NCBI RefSeq assembly: GCF_000621165.1
Contig: NZ_KK211217.1
Span: 62,001 to 126,000 of the forward strand
Origin: Enterovibrio calviensis DSM 14347
GTDB lineage: Bacteria; Pseudomonadota; Gammaproteobacteria; Enterobacterales; Vibrionaceae
Direction of reading: 5' to 3'
DNA: 64,000 nucleotides
In this document: in pieces, positions 18,505 to 26,884 of the stretch
Layout of the letters: each line of letters starts with the position of its first letter
Position numbering within the stretch: the first letter of the stretch is position 1
Notes under the pieces: generated by a model
The model's input: the letters and a program-made list of their open reading frames with translations, nothing else
What the model was told of the DNA's origin: nothing
Database searches by the model: none
Translations under genes and position numbers: made by a program

Positions 18505-18690
18505 ATGAAAAAAAGAACTTTGATTGCAGTTGTATTCACTGGACTTGCTTTTGTTCCTGGACTCGCGTTCGCCACTGGTGGAGTTTCTGCAGTGCCAATT
18601 TATCGATGCGTTGTTGATGATAACAACATTGATTCCACGTATGTGCCAGCATATGTTTGCCGCAACATGAACGGTAAAGTGATACTTTAG
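18505..18690 (+). CDS. Small secreted cysteine-pair protein, copy 1
   Basis: This 61-residue protein has a clear signal peptide (MKKRTLIAVVFTGLAFVPGLAFA) and a mature part of about 38 residues with two cysteines (YRCVVDD and YVCRNMNGKVIL). The ATG at 18505 has a strong GGAGG site seven bases upstream; the longer frame start at 18436 would hide the signal peptide. A protein with the same plan and the same ending, C-R-x3-G-K-[VI]-[IV]-L, is encoded about 1.2 kb away on the other strand. I do not recognise the family. It is probably exported and oxidised to one disulfide. Confidence 0.75.
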   Translation: MKKRTLIAVVFTGLAFVPGLAFATGGVSAVPIYRCVVDDNNIDSTYVPAYVCRNMNGKVIL

Positions 18691-18719
18691 CGATGTCTTA
18701 AGTATCGGTTGTATGAAAT

Positions 18720-18736
18720 CGGGGTAACTTGCCCCG
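18720..18736 (+). terminator. Hairpin behind small secreted gene 1
   Basis: CGGGG and CCCCG arms with a seven-base loop, 30 bases after the stop codon, are followed by GTTATTT. It is a weak terminator candidate. Confidence 0.45.
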
Positions 18737-18911
18737 GTTATTTCTGTCTGCAGTGAATGCTTGGATTTCTGATTTAAACCTCTTACATACCAGCCTCAAT
18801 GTGAGTTAATACATAATTCTCCGCCCAACTAACACTGTTCTATTTTCTTTTTCATGAAACACGTGTATTAGTATTTGCGCCTTATCGCGTAGTTTTTTCA
18901 TGGAGGGCTGT

Positions 18912-19625
18912 ATGAAACAGGTTTTGAAATCAGTACTAGTATTGGGAGCGTTAGTTCCATTTTTCGCTAGTGCGGCAGTTAATGTGAAGCTCCACAAAGA
19001 TGTAGAAGCGATAATTGTTAATGGTGAAGAGTTACCCATGTTGGTTATGGGGCAGAGCCAATTCTCAATGGAAAACGGAACCAACCAATTGGTTATCCGT
19101 CTGTCTAAGTTGATTGCGACAGGTTCAGAGTTCGAAAAATTCAAATCAGACCCGTTGGTGGTGACTTTTACATCCGAAAACACAGACATTTTGATCGAAT
19201 CTTCGCGCCAAATTGATCGAGAAGCTCAGGTAAAAGACTTTAAACAGTCGCCTGCTTTTACTTTGACTGACCAGTCGGGAAATTCAGTTTCTTCTCAACA
19301 AGATGTTCTTCCCCAAACACCTGGATTTTTGCGGGACTATGAAAAAGAGCTTGCTAAGTTTAATGCTAAGCAGGGAATTACCCTTGGTGTAACTTCGCAA
19401 ACAGCTTCTGTTGTTGCACAAGCCCCTAACGAAAAAGTGTCGGAAATCAATCCAGTACCCGTTGAGCAAATGATGGTTTCACCTCAAAAAAACACGTCCA
19501 TTCAACGAGTTAATGGTGTTTCATCAGAGAATTCAATCATTTTGTTACAGGCAGACTTTTTGCGAATGAGCCCAGATCAGCAGAAGCACTTTTTACAGTG
19601 GGCAGTAAAAAATGTTCGCTCTTAA
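18912..19625 (+). CDS. DUF2057 (YccT-like) secreted protein
   Basis: The 237-residue protein has a signal peptide (MKQVLKSVLVLGALVPFFASAA) and the N-terminal half of DUF2057: VNVKLHKDVEAIIVNGEE, the QLVIRLSKLI segment and FKSDPLVVTFTSE. The C-terminal half (about residues 130-215) is less conserved and Ser/Gln-rich. DUF2057 proteins are periplasmic or envelope-associated, and their biochemical role is not established. The ATG at 18912 follows a TGGAGG site; an upstream in-frame ATG at 18900 lies inside that site. It lies between the two small secreted cysteine-pair genes. Confidence 0.82.
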   Translation: MKQVLKSVLVLGALVPFFASAAVNVKLHKDVEAIIVNGEELPMLVMGQSQFSMENGTNQLVIRLSKLIATGSEFEKFKSDPLVVTFTSENTDILIESSRQIDREAQVKDFKQSPAFTLTDQSGNSVSSQQDVLPQTPGFLRDYEKELAKFNAKQGITLGVTSQTASVVAQAPNEKVSEINPVPVEQMMVSPQKNTSIQRVNGVSSENSIILLQADFLRMSPDQQKHFLQWAVKNVRS

Positions 19626-19655
19626 TACTTTCTATTGATCGACGACGTATAAAAT

Positions 19656-19682
19656 AAGAACGCCCTTGGGCGTTCTTTTTTG
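19656..19682. terminator. Terminator between the DUF2057 gene and small secreted gene 2
   Basis: AAGAACGCCC and GGGCGTTCTT form a 10-bp stem with a TT loop followed by a T run on the plus strand and an ATTTTAT run on the minus strand. It fits a shared terminator of two convergent genes. Confidence 0.88.
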
Positions 19683-19703
19683 TTTCGGCTAGAGGCAATA
19701 TCT

Positions 19704-19892
19704 CTAAAGAACGATTTTGCCATCACCATAACGGCAAAGCAGGGAAGGCATTTCATTGGTAGAGCCGTCACTGTATTCACAAGTGACTAGAGGACCCGCT
19801 TCCGTTGCTCCTGATGCGCCATTGGCTAACACTGAAAAGCTTGCTGCAGAAGTGAAACCTGACGCGGCGATAATAAGTAGTAGTTTTTTCAT
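19704..19892 (-). CDS. Small secreted cysteine-pair protein, copy 2
   Basis: This 62-residue protein has a signal peptide (MKKLLLIIAASGFTSAASFSVLA) and a short mature part with two cysteines (LVTCEYSDG and LLCRYGDGKIVL). The ending matches that of the small protein at 18505-18690, so they look like distant paralogues. A strong AGGAGA site precedes the ATG. It converges on the DUF2057 gene. No family or function is recognised. Confidence 0.72.
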   Translation of the reverse strand: MKKLLLIIAASGFTSAASFSVLANGASGATEAGPLVTCEYSDGSTNEMPSLLCRYGDGKIVL

Positions 19893-20150
19893 CAGTATCT
19901 CTCCTAATTGTTTGCTATGTCCTTCACACTTATGTTAGGAGTCATTTACATTTTTTGTTAAAAAATAAGATCTAAATCTTATTTTAGATACTAAGTGGTT
20001 GTGGTTTTAATATTTACATAGCTTTCAACTGTCGCATCTTACTTCTCCATAAAGTCTAACGTTGTTCAGGCGTAAGACTCCGCTTACAATAGTGTCTTTA
20101 CGGAGCTCACTCCGCATCACTCAAATTTTGCCAAACGTAATAGGATTAAC

Positions 20151-21572
20151 ATGAGCGTTAAAACACGTTTTGCTCCAAGCCCAACAGGTTTCTTGCATGT
20201 AGGCGGTGCTCGCACTGCACTTTATTCATGGCTTTACGCTAAACATACTGGCGGGGAGTTTGTCCTTCGTATCGAAGACACTGATATTGAGCGTTCTACT
20301 CAAGAAGCAATCGATGCGATCATTGAAGGGATGGAGTGGCTAGGTCTAGATTGGGATGAAGGTCCGTACTATCAAACCAAGCGTTTCGATCGCTATAACG
20401 AAGTGGTTGATCAGCTATTAGCTGAAGACAAAGCCTACAAATGCTATGCACCAAAAGAACTTCTCGATGAGATTCGTGAAGAGCAAATGGCTGCAGGTGT
20501 TAAGCCACGATACGATGCTAGCCATCCACGCGTGATCGCTGCAAATGCTGACGCAACAGAAAGCTCTCCTTTCTGTATTCGTTTCCGCAACCCTAAAGAA
20601 GGGACTGTGGCGTTTGACGATAAAATTCGTGGCCGGATTGAGATTGCTAACAGCGAACTCGATGACCTAATTATTCGCCGTACTGATGGCAGTCCAACCT
20701 ATAACTTCTGTGTAGTTATTGACGATTGGGATATGGGCATCACCCAGGTTGTTCGCGGTGAAGATCATATCAACAACACGCCTCGCCAAATCAATATCTA
20801 TAAAGCCATTGGTGCTGCAGTGCCCGAGTTTGCGCATTGCTCAATGATTTTGGGTGACGACGGCGCGAAACTGTCGAAGCGTCACGGCGCAGTGAGTGTG
20901 ATGCAATATCGTGATGAAGGTTACTTGCCGCAAGCGTTGCTGAACTACTTGGTGCGTTTAGGTTGGTCTCATGGCGATCAAGAAATTTTCTCTTTAGAAG
21001 AAATGATTAGTTTGTTTAGCCTTGAGTCGGTAAGCAAGTCAGCGTCAGCATTCAATACAGACAAGCTTCTTTGGTTGAACAACCACTACATTAAGACAGC
21101 AGAACCTGAGTACGTTGCCAAATATCTTCAATGGCACCTTGATGCCAAAGGCATTTCGACTGAAAACGGCCCAGCAATCACAGACGTGATTAAGTTGGTT
21201 GGTGAGCGTTGCAACTCTTTGATCGAGTTGGCTGAGCAATGTCGATACTTCTACCAAGATTTCGAAGAGTTTGAAGCGGGTGCAGCGAAGAAACATCTTC
21301 GCCCTGTTGCAAAAGAAGCCCTTGAATTGGCACTTCTTAAAGTTAAAGCGCTGGATGTGTGGACGGTTGAAAACCTGCACGCTGTTATCGCTGATACGTG
21401 CAGTGAACTCGACCTTGGCATGGGCAAAGTTGGCATGCCACTTCGGGTTGCAGTTACTGGCCAAGGGCAGTCGCCATCTGTTGATGCTGTAATGGTATTG
21501 GTTGGACAAGCGCGAGTTGTTGCTCGTATCGAACAAGCGTTAGCATTTATTGCTCAACGTGAAGCGCAATAA
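20151..21572 (+). CDS. gltX: Glutamyl-tRNA synthetase
   Basis: This class I synthetase charges tRNA-Glu. The 473-residue protein begins [27 protein letters not shown], which contains the HIGH-type signature, and has the KLSKRHG (KMSKS-type) loop near residue 240. The C-terminal anticodon-binding domain is complete, and the length is normal for gammaproteobacterial GltX. The ATG is preceded by AATAGGA. It is a single gene with its own terminator. Confidence 0.97.
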   Translation: MSVKTRFAPSPTGFLHVGGARTALYSWLYAKHTGGEFVLRIEDTDIERSTQEAIDAIIEGMEWLGLDWDEGPYYQTKRFDRYNEVVDQLLAEDKAYKCYAPKELLDEIREEQMAAGVKPRYDASHPRVIAANADATESSPFCIRFRNPKEGTVAFDDKIRGRIEIANSELDDLIIRRTDGSPTYNFCVVIDDWDMGITQVVRGEDHINNTPRQINIYKAIGAAVPEFAHCSMILGDDGAKLSKRHGAVSVMQYRDEGYLPQALLNYLVRLGWSHGDQEIFSLEEMISLFSLESVSKSASAFNTDKLLWLNNHYIKTAEPEYVAKYLQWHLDAKGISTENGPAITDVIKLVGERCNSLIELAEQCRYFYQDFEEFEAGAAKKHLRPVAKEALELALLKVKALDVWTVENLHAVIADTCSELDLGMGKVGMPLRVAVTGQGQSPSVDAVMVLVGQARVVARIEQALAFIAQREAQ

Positions 21573-21608
21573 GCCACGAAACTCCTCTTAAGGACATCTG
21601 CTAACTGA

Positions 21609-21642
21609 AAGCCCCTCGTAGACATTACGAGGGGCTTTTTTT
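21609..21642 (+). terminator. Terminator behind gltX
   Basis: AAGCCCCTCGTA and TACGAGGGGCTT form a 12-bp stem around GACAT, followed by a run of T. Confidence 0.93.
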
Positions 21643-22009
21643 GTTCAAACCTCGAAACCGATGACGTTCCGCTGCTAGCTCAATTCTCAACCTTCCGCTC
21701 GAAAGAAATATGCGTATCAGCTCACTTTAAATCATTTAGGTTTTGGCTTTTGGTGTTTATATCTTTCTGGGATTTGGGGTGAACTGTGATTGCGGTCGTG
21801 CTTATTGGGTGTGATGTGAATGTCTACTCGTCTTTATGGTTTTTTATATTGATATAACCTTCTGTTTTTAAAGTATTTATAACCTTTTATAAGTTAAATT
21901 TGAACCAATTCAAATTTCATTCAGCAATGTGTTTTTTTTTTATCGATACGAATTAAGCTCCACTTCGTTGATAAATCGAATCAATAAATAAACACCGGTG
22001 TCGTTGCTT

Positions 22010-22022
22010 ACGGCGGCCAACT
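22010..22022 (+). promoter_or_regulatory. Shared porin leader motif, copy 2
   Basis: CGGCGGCCAAC lies about 50 bases before the porin ATG, as in the leader of the gene at 16909. The surrounding bases differ, so the conserved core stands out. Confidence 0.5.
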
Positions 22023-22070
22023 AAGAGCAGCAAACTCTCCACCGGGCTTTTAAAATTTAAGGAGTTTTCC

Positions 22071-23135
22071 ATGGACAAAACTTTTAAACGTTCACTACTA
22101 GGTATGGCTGTTGCAGTTGCTGCAATGTCTGGTTCTGCCAATGCAGCAATCGATCTGAACGGCGAAGCAGTACAAATGTACGGTCAAGCAGCTGGCTTCA
22201 TGCACATTACTAACCCAGAAGTTGGTGATGGCGCAGCGCAAGCGGTTATCGAATCACGCATTGGTTTTAAAGGCCGCGTAGCATTTGAAGAATTTGGTCC
22301 TGACTTTGTATGGCAAATTGAAAGTGGTGACGCGAACAACACTGATTACGGTGCGTTCGGTATGCGTGATACCTTCTTGGGTCTAGATTTTGACGGCGTT
22401 GGTAGCTTCAAATTTGGTCGTCAGCTTGTTGCTGCTTACAACTACGTTGACTGGCCACACTCAAACCCAGGTCTAGGTAACGTATTCGATTGGCACAACG
22501 CTATCGACGCTTCTTTTGAAGACCGCGCAAACAACAACTTCCGTTTTGACTCTGCTACTTGGAATGGCTTCAACTTCCAAGCAACGTTGAGCGGCATGGG
22601 CTCATCAACTGACGCACTAGTTGCAAGTATCGCGACATCTTACTCACAAGATATGTTCAGCGTTCATGCTGGTTACTACAACCAAAGCAAATACGACGCG
22701 ACTGTAGCTAAAACTGAAGATAGCGTTGTAGTAGAGAACGGCGTAGCTGTGGTTAAACCTGGCACTGCTGCAACTACTGAAGAAGCTGGCGATGTGTCTT
22801 ACACCATCGTTGGTGGTAGCGTATACCTAGGTGACGTGACTCTTACCGCTGCATACAAAATGATGGAAAATGGTCTAACAAATGATGACCAAGATGCATA
22901 CTCTGCAACTGCACAGTACGTTATCGACGGTACTTGGGTACTGAAAGCAGGTTACGCAGCAACAAGCGAATCTAAACTGGGTAATGACGATGATTCACAA
23001 GCAATCACTGGTCGCCTAGGTTATTTGCTTCCAAGCACTTACCTATACATGGACGTGCGTTCATATGACATGAACGGTTCTGATGAAGCATCAGACGGCA
23101 CTAACATCCTAATCGGTGCTGAGTACTACTTCTAA
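22071..23135 (+). CDS. General outer-membrane porin (Gram-negative porin superfamily)
   Basis: The 354-residue precursor has a signal peptide (MDKTFKRSLLGMAVAVAAMSGSANA) and alternating beta-strand sequence throughout. The DLNGEAVQMYGQAAG first strand, the GRIAF/EF-type turn GFKGRVAFEEFGPDF, the FGRQLVAAYNYVDW loop and a C-terminal YYF end with a terminal aromatic residue are typical of trimeric 16-stranded porins. It could be an OmpU-type porin or a chitoporin of the Vibrio harveyi type; I cannot decide between them. A strong AAGGAG site precedes the start. Its leader shares a motif with the OprD-type porin. Confidence 0.85.
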   Translation: MDKTFKRSLLGMAVAVAAMSGSANAAIDLNGEAVQMYGQAAGFMHITNPEVGDGAAQAVIESRIGFKGRVAFEEFGPDFVWQIESGDANNTDYGAFGMRDTFLGLDFDGVGSFKFGRQLVAAYNYVDWPHSNPGLGNVFDWHNAIDASFEDRANNNFRFDSATWNGFNFQATLSGMGSSTDALVASIATSYSQDMFSVHAGYYNQSKYDATVAKTEDSVVVENGVAVVKPGTAATTEEAGDVSYTIVGGSVYLGDVTLTAAYKMMENGLTNDDQDAYSATAQYVIDGTWVLKAGYAATSESKLGNDDDSQAITGRLGYLLPSTYLYMDVRSYDMNGSDEASDGTNILIGAEYYF

Positions 23136-23161
23136 TCTCCTAGAACGTTGTCCTTAGATAT

Positions 23162-23188
23162 AAACGGGCCTTTATGGCCCGTTTTTCT
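23162..23188 (+). terminator. Terminator behind the general porin
   Basis: AAACGGGCC and GGCCCGTTT arms around TTTAT are followed by TT, about 27 bases after the stop codon. Confidence 0.92.
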
Positions 23189-23273
23189 ATTTGTAGTGAA
23201 ATAAAAAACAATGGGACCAAAAGGAAGTGTATTAAGGAGTTTATGTCTAGGAGGATGCAATGAGGCCAAGAAA

Positions 23274-23349
23274 TGGCGCTCCCACAGGGACTCGAACCCC
23301 GATCGATCGCTTAGGAGGCGACTGCTCTATCCTGTTGAGCTATAGGAGC
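23274..23349 (-). tRNA. tRNA-Arg (anticodon CCT)
   Basis: Read on the minus strand, the 76-base gene folds into a full cloverleaf. The acceptor GCTCCTA pairs with TGGGAGC, the D stem is GCTC/GAGC, and the anticodon stem GTCGC/GCGAT encloses loop CTCCTAA with anticodon CCT. The T arm has loop TTCGAGT, then discriminator G and an encoded CCA. It reads AGG codons. It lies between the general porin and flgT with no partner tRNA. Confidence 0.95.
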
Positions 23350-23431
23350 GGAAGGCGCTGCAGTAGGTAATTAGCAAGCGCCGGACGATCAGTATACCTA
23401 AAAGAATCTTTAGGTTAAGGCTTTCATAACG

Positions 23432-24565
23432 TTATAGCGTGTGTTTGGTTACCATATCACCAATTTGGATGCTTGGGCTTAGCTCTGGTGGCGAAACCGA
23501 GATTTCTGCAGAACTTTCATAAACACGCGTGACGGTGAGCTTCATGTCACTTTTTCGAAGTTGTGTTCTGTTCACGCCATATTGGTCTGTGAAAGATGCA
23601 TTGTGCCAAAGTGCTAATTCATCGCCGTATTTCACGCCGTGAATACGACCGGCACTTATTTGCCCTGTTTGACCATTAATGGAAACCACTTCTGGCGTGC
23701 TTGCTCGGCAGGAAAGGTTGCTTTCCAAATCGAGGAGAATATTGCGGCTGACACGTTGAGCCATTTCCCCATAAGGCGATGTCCAAAACCTTGCTGTTTT
23801 GGTATCCACTTTGCTATGACGTTCAAATGGCCATGCGGCAATATCTCGATAGATATTTTGATAAATGACTTCACCAGACTTCCCATCCAGCACGTCGATA
23901 GACATCGCTAATTGGCGATTGGTCTTGTCTTTTGCCAATACTTTTTCATCGAGCGTGGCCGACATGTCTGTGATTGAACCGATCAGAACATATTGAGCGC
24001 CTGTATCTTCGGCAATCATAGCGGCAACATCTGGCTGCGTTGGGGAGACATTGTGAGGAGTGATCCCCTGCGCAACAAAGCTTTGTGCTTGGGTTTCAAT
24101 TTGACGCTGAAGCAACACTGTAAAGTCATCACCAAACTGAAAAATTCCGCCCAACGCTGCTTGCTGCGGAGATACAATGTCGAACCTGCTCATCAGCAGT
24201 CCTTTTTTGTACTGATTCTTGTGGCAAGCTTTTGCCGTCGGGTAGATATCAATACGGGCCGTCAATTTAGTGACGCCATCGCGATTCTTGGCATCAAGTA
24301 CCTGAATGTGTCGGATTTCATTCCCGCTGAATTGGTAGTCGCTGCGTGACTCAGCCAAATAAGGACGGATTTCTGCCAGCCCGGCAATATTTGCCCCTGA
24401 GTACCTTAAAGCCTGAAAAATGGCATCTTCCAGTGCACGTTCTCTCGCTTGCTCTTTGCTTTCTAAAATAGTGCTGGTGCCCGTCACTTCGTACCATGCG
24501 GCGTTTGCGGTGGCACTGGCCAATGCCATACAGGCAACGAGCGGCGTAATAATTTTTTTGCGCAT
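23432..24565 (-). CDS. flgT: Flagellar H-ring protein FlgT
   Basis: FlgT forms part of the outer H ring around the polar flagellar basal body of Vibrio and stabilises the Na+-motor and T ring. The 377-residue protein has a signal peptide (MRKKIITPLVACMALASATANA) followed by AWYEVTGTSTI, the DAIFQALRYSGANI segment and the C-terminal region with GRIHGVKYGDEL, matching FlgT. The ATG at 24565 was chosen since the longer frame hides the signal peptide. It diverges from flgO-flgP, the same arrangement as in Vibrio. Confidence 0.92.
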   Translation of the reverse strand: MRKKIITPLVACMALASATANAAWYEVTGTSTILESKEQARERALEDAIFQALRYSGANIAGLAEIRPYLAESRSDYQFSGNEIRHIQVLDAKNRDGVTKLTARIDIYPTAKACHKNQYKKGLLMSRFDIVSPQQAALGGIFQFGDDFTVLLQRQIETQAQSFVAQGITPHNVSPTQPDVAAMIAEDTGAQYVLIGSITDMSATLDEKVLAKDKTNRQLAMSIDVLDGKSGEVIYQNIYRDIAAWPFERHSKVDTKTARFWTSPYGEMAQRVSRNILLDLESNLSCRASTPEVVSINGQTGQISAGRIHGVKYGDELALWHNASFTDQYGVNRTQLRKSDMKLTVTRVYESSAEISVSPPELSPSIQIGDMVTKHTL

Positions 24566-24584
24566 GACCCTGACTTCCAATAGT

Positions 24585-24600
24585 AGGTACAAAAATTGCT
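24585..24600 (+). promoter_or_regulatory. Weak sigma-54 candidate promoter for flgO-flgP
   Basis: AGGTACAAAAATTGCT keeps the GG-N10-GC spacing and a good TTGCT -12 element, but the -24 box deviates (AGGTAC rather than TGGCAC). It lies about 170 bases before the flgO start. Confidence 0.4.
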
Positions 24601-24769
24601 AGACCAGATAACATCGCGGAAAAAGCGGCAATGTGGTTAACAATGACAGTCAAAATATAACCCCATTGATGCAAATTATGTTCCTAAAAGTTGAAACTAT
24701 AAATTTGTTATCGTTTCTTCTTGGTTGAGCCTTATGCCAGCCCTAAAACGTGTCCGGAGCCAGACAACG

Positions 24770-25405
24770 ATGAAAAACTGGATAGTGATATTACTGAGCC
24801 TTGCAACCGCATCTTGCGCTTACAATCCGATCTATAACGGTAAAGAACCGTATGCGGGTAGTGAGTTTTTGTTGCAGCAAACACCAAGGCATACGCTGGA
24901 TTACTTCCTCGACGGTCTTGCTAGCGAATTGTTGGAAACCAACAATTACCTGACGGCGAGAACACCACTGGCTGTGGTGTCGTTTGTCGATGTTGAAGAA
25001 ATGAATCAGACCAACTGGTTAGGGAATTCCGTTACCGAAGGGATGATTTATCAAATGCAGCGACGTGGTTTCACTCTCATCGATTTTAAAAATACCGGCA
25101 CAATTCGTGTGACGGAAGAGGGTGACTTCTCTTTAAGCCGAGACTGGAAAGAGCTGCATCCTGAACAGCAAATTGATTACGTGCTGACAGGCACGATGCT
25201 TCGCCAAGGTGGCGGTGTGCTTGTTAATGCGCGCATTGTCGGCATGCGCTCGCGGGTTGTTGTCGCGTCGGCGCAAGGCTTTTTGCCTGCAGAACGCATC
25301 GGCAGAGACATAGATACATTGAGAAAAGTGCGTATCGAAGACGGCGTGATTATTCGCGGTGATCAAAGGAAGCACTTACCTGACACCATCATTTTGAAAC
25401 CTTAA
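24770..25405 (+). CDS. flgO: Outer-membrane lipoprotein FlgO
   Basis: FlgO is an outer-membrane protein needed for stability and function of the sheathed polar flagellum in Vibrio. The 211-residue protein starts with a lipoprotein signal (MKNWIVILLSLATASCAYNP; lipobox ATASC) and has the FlgO domain (PLAVVSFVDVEEMNQTNWLG through DYVLTGTMLRQGGGVLVNAR). I chose the ATG at 24770, with GGAG upstream, because it gives a normal lipoprotein signal. flgP follows after 17 bases, so they form an operon. Confidence 0.9.
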   Translation: MKNWIVILLSLATASCAYNPIYNGKEPYAGSEFLLQQTPRHTLDYFLDGLASELLETNNYLTARTPLAVVSFVDVEEMNQTNWLGNSVTEGMIYQMQRRGFTLIDFKNTGTIRVTEEGDFSLSRDWKELHPEQQIDYVLTGTMLRQGGGVLVNARIVGMRSRVVVASAQGFLPAERIGRDIDTLRKVRIEDGVIIRGDQRKHLPDTIILKP

Positions 25406-25422
25406 AGGTTCATGGAGACACA

Positions 25423-25851
25423 ATGAAGATTTGGTTATCTTTGGCCATGCTACTGATGATTTCAGCATGTCAGCCCATCACTCAAATGCGCTCAGAAGAA
25501 ATGCTGTCAGCCGTCGGAACGGCGTCGATCAGTGCGCAACGTGGCGATACCTTTGAAGAAAAACAATTTCGAGCCATGCGTGCTTCAAAACTTGAAGCAT
25601 ATAAAGAGCTATCTGAGCAGGTGTATGGCATTCGCGTGAGTGGTCTGACACAAGTAGACGATCAGCAACTTGGGCAAGACCGAACTCATGGCGCTTCTGA
25701 CGGAATTATCCGTGCCGCCGAGGTGATAGCGAGCTATCAAGTGGGCGACAGCTATGTGACGGAACTAGAGTTAAATCTGCGAAAAATGAACAAGATGAAA
25801 GAGTATGGCGAATCCCATCATGTTCCGAGAAATGATGCGATTATCTTCTAG
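25423..25851 (+). CDS. flgP: Flagellar outer-membrane lipoprotein FlgP
   Basis: FlgP is a lipoprotein that builds a basal disk-like or H-ring-associated structure in Vibrio and is needed for motility. The 142-residue protein has a lipobox (MKIWLSLAMLLMISACQP) and the LPP20-type domain with the EEKQFRAMRASKLEAYKELSEQVYGIRV block. Length and position after flgO are as expected. Confidence 0.9.
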   Translation: MKIWLSLAMLLMISACQPITQMRSEEMLSAVGTASISAQRGDTFEEKQFRAMRASKLEAYKELSEQVYGIRVSGLTQVDDQQLGQDRTHGASDGIIRAAEVIASYQVGDSYVTELELNLRKMNKMKEYGESHHVPRNDAIIF

Positions 25852-25888
25852 CATTGAAGTTGTCGCTGATAACGTTAATCGTCGGCGT

Positions 25889-25908
25889 GAATGAATGAAT
25901 GAATGAAT
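25889..25908. repeat. Five tandem GAAT units
   Basis: Five perfect copies of the tetranucleotide GAAT lie between flgP and its terminator, outside any gene. Confidence 0.8.
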
Positions 25909-25933
25909 AAAGCTGCCCATGGCGGCTTTTTCT
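25909..25933 (+). terminator. Terminator behind flgP
   Basis: AAAGCTGCC and GGCGGCTTT form a 9-bp stem with one G-T pair and a CAT loop, followed by TTTC. Confidence 0.8.
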
Positions 25934-26047
25934 TTGCCTGTCGTTTTGTTTCGCGAACATATTCAGGTGGATGGCAAAGATAGGAGCATATTTGTTAGGT
26001 ATTGAAGGAGTAGGTGAACAGACCAACTTGAAGTGGAGCTGGAAAGG

Positions 26048-26479
26048 TTAGGCTTTTACGTTGGTGCCAAGCGTACGACTGCCAGAGGCTTTACCATCGC
26101 TGTCGTAAGTCATTTCATGTTTGCCCGCGGCTTCTTGGAATAGGTTTCTGAGCTTGTGGATGCTGAGATGGGCGCGCTGTAATGCGATACCATTGGCTTC
26201 ATTGAGTTGATGACATTGTTCCAGAACCGCTTTTATCTCACTAATGGTTTGCTTCGCATCATCAGAAGGGGATGCCGCCTCTGGGCACTTACCAATTTGG
26301 GCATCGCAAAGCTGAATCGTTTGTATGAGCGAAAGCTTTTGTTTCGCATACGATGCGATGTCTGAGGATTTTCTGGAGGCTATCGCCAACGTCTCATTTT
26401 TCATGACGTCAAGAAGCTCACTGACATTATCTGTCTGTGCTTGAAGGAATTGCTCAAAGCTTGTTACTTGGTCAGACAT
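26048..26479 (-). CDS. flgN: Flagellar export chaperone FlgN
   Basis: FlgN is a small helical cytoplasmic chaperone for the hook-filament junction proteins FlgK and FlgL. The 143-residue protein is helical with heptad-like patterns and shows the FlgN features (SFEQFLQAQTDNVSELLDVMKNE and the KLRNLFQEA segment). It follows flgM by a few bases. A TTG start at 26485 with two more residues is possible. Confidence 0.82.
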   Translation of the reverse strand: MSDQVTSFEQFLQAQTDNVSELLDVMKNETLAIASRKSSDIASYAKQKLSLIQTIQLCDAQIGKCPEAASPSDDAKQTISEIKAVLEQCHQLNEANGIALQRAHLSIHKLRNLFQEAAGKHEMTYDSDGKASGSRTLGTNVKA

Positions 26480-26487
26480 GGGCAATG

Positions 26488-26799
26488 CTAGATTCCGCGG
26501 AAGTCATCTTCATGCTTCAACATATTGCTTGCCAGTTTGTCTGCATCCACTTTATACGAGCCGTTAGCAATGGCCGCTTTGATTGCCGCAACTTTCGCGC
26601 TATCAAAGTGACTTTCACTTGCCATTTGTTGATTGAGCGCACCAATAGCTTTGCTCTCATCACTCATAGAAAATGCATCGGTGCGCTGTGTGTTAACTTG
26701 CGCTGCACCGGACTCAACTGAAGTACTTTGAGTTTTGTTTTGATTGGTTCTGTTCGTATTTATGGGTTGACCAGAACGCAAATGATCGATACTTGCCAT
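26488..26799 (-). CDS. flgM: Anti-sigma-28 factor FlgM
   Basis: FlgM binds FliA (sigma-28) and holds late flagellar genes off until it is exported through the flagellum. The 103-residue protein has the expected disordered N-terminal half (rich in Ser/Thr/Asn/Gln) and the C-terminal sigma-binding helices (VAAIKAAIANGSYKVDADKLASNML). A good sigma-28 promoter lies about 40 bases upstream. It is between flgA and flgN, as in other Vibrionaceae. Confidence 0.93.
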   Translation of the reverse strand: MASIDHLRSGQPINTNRTNQNKTQSTSVESGAAQVNTQRTDAFSMSDESKAIGALNQQMASESHFDSAKVAAIKAAIANGSYKVDADKLASNMLKHEDDFRGI

Positions 26800-26839
26800 A
26801 ATAAAGCCTTATAAATGTCCGAACCTTCTGTTGCTCACA

Positions 26840-26866
26840 GTATCGGCTGTACTCATATGAACTTTA
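26840..26866 (-). promoter_or_regulatory. Sigma-28 (FliA) promoter of flgM
   Basis: On the minus strand TAAAGTTC, an 11-base spacer and GCCGATAC match the FliA consensus TAAAGTTT-N11-GCCGATAA at 14 of 16 positions. The -10 box is about 41 bases before the flgM ATG. Confidence 0.88.
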
Positions 26867-26884
26867 GCACTTAATTGCATCAAG

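Larger units (their letters stand above)
21573..22070. other. Region upstream of the second porin
   Basis: No gene is seen in these 498 bases apart from the gltX terminator. The AT-rich centre (about 21830-21950) should hold the porin promoter. The last 70 bases form a leader with the shared CGGCGGCCAAC motif and a strong AAGGAG site. Two TGTGA half-sites near 21788 and 21808 are too poorly paired to call CRP sites. Confidence 0.6.

Noticed and set aside
21780-21830. Possible CRP sites before the second porin
   Set aside because: Two TGTGA half-sites lack matching right halves (9 to 10 of 16 positions).
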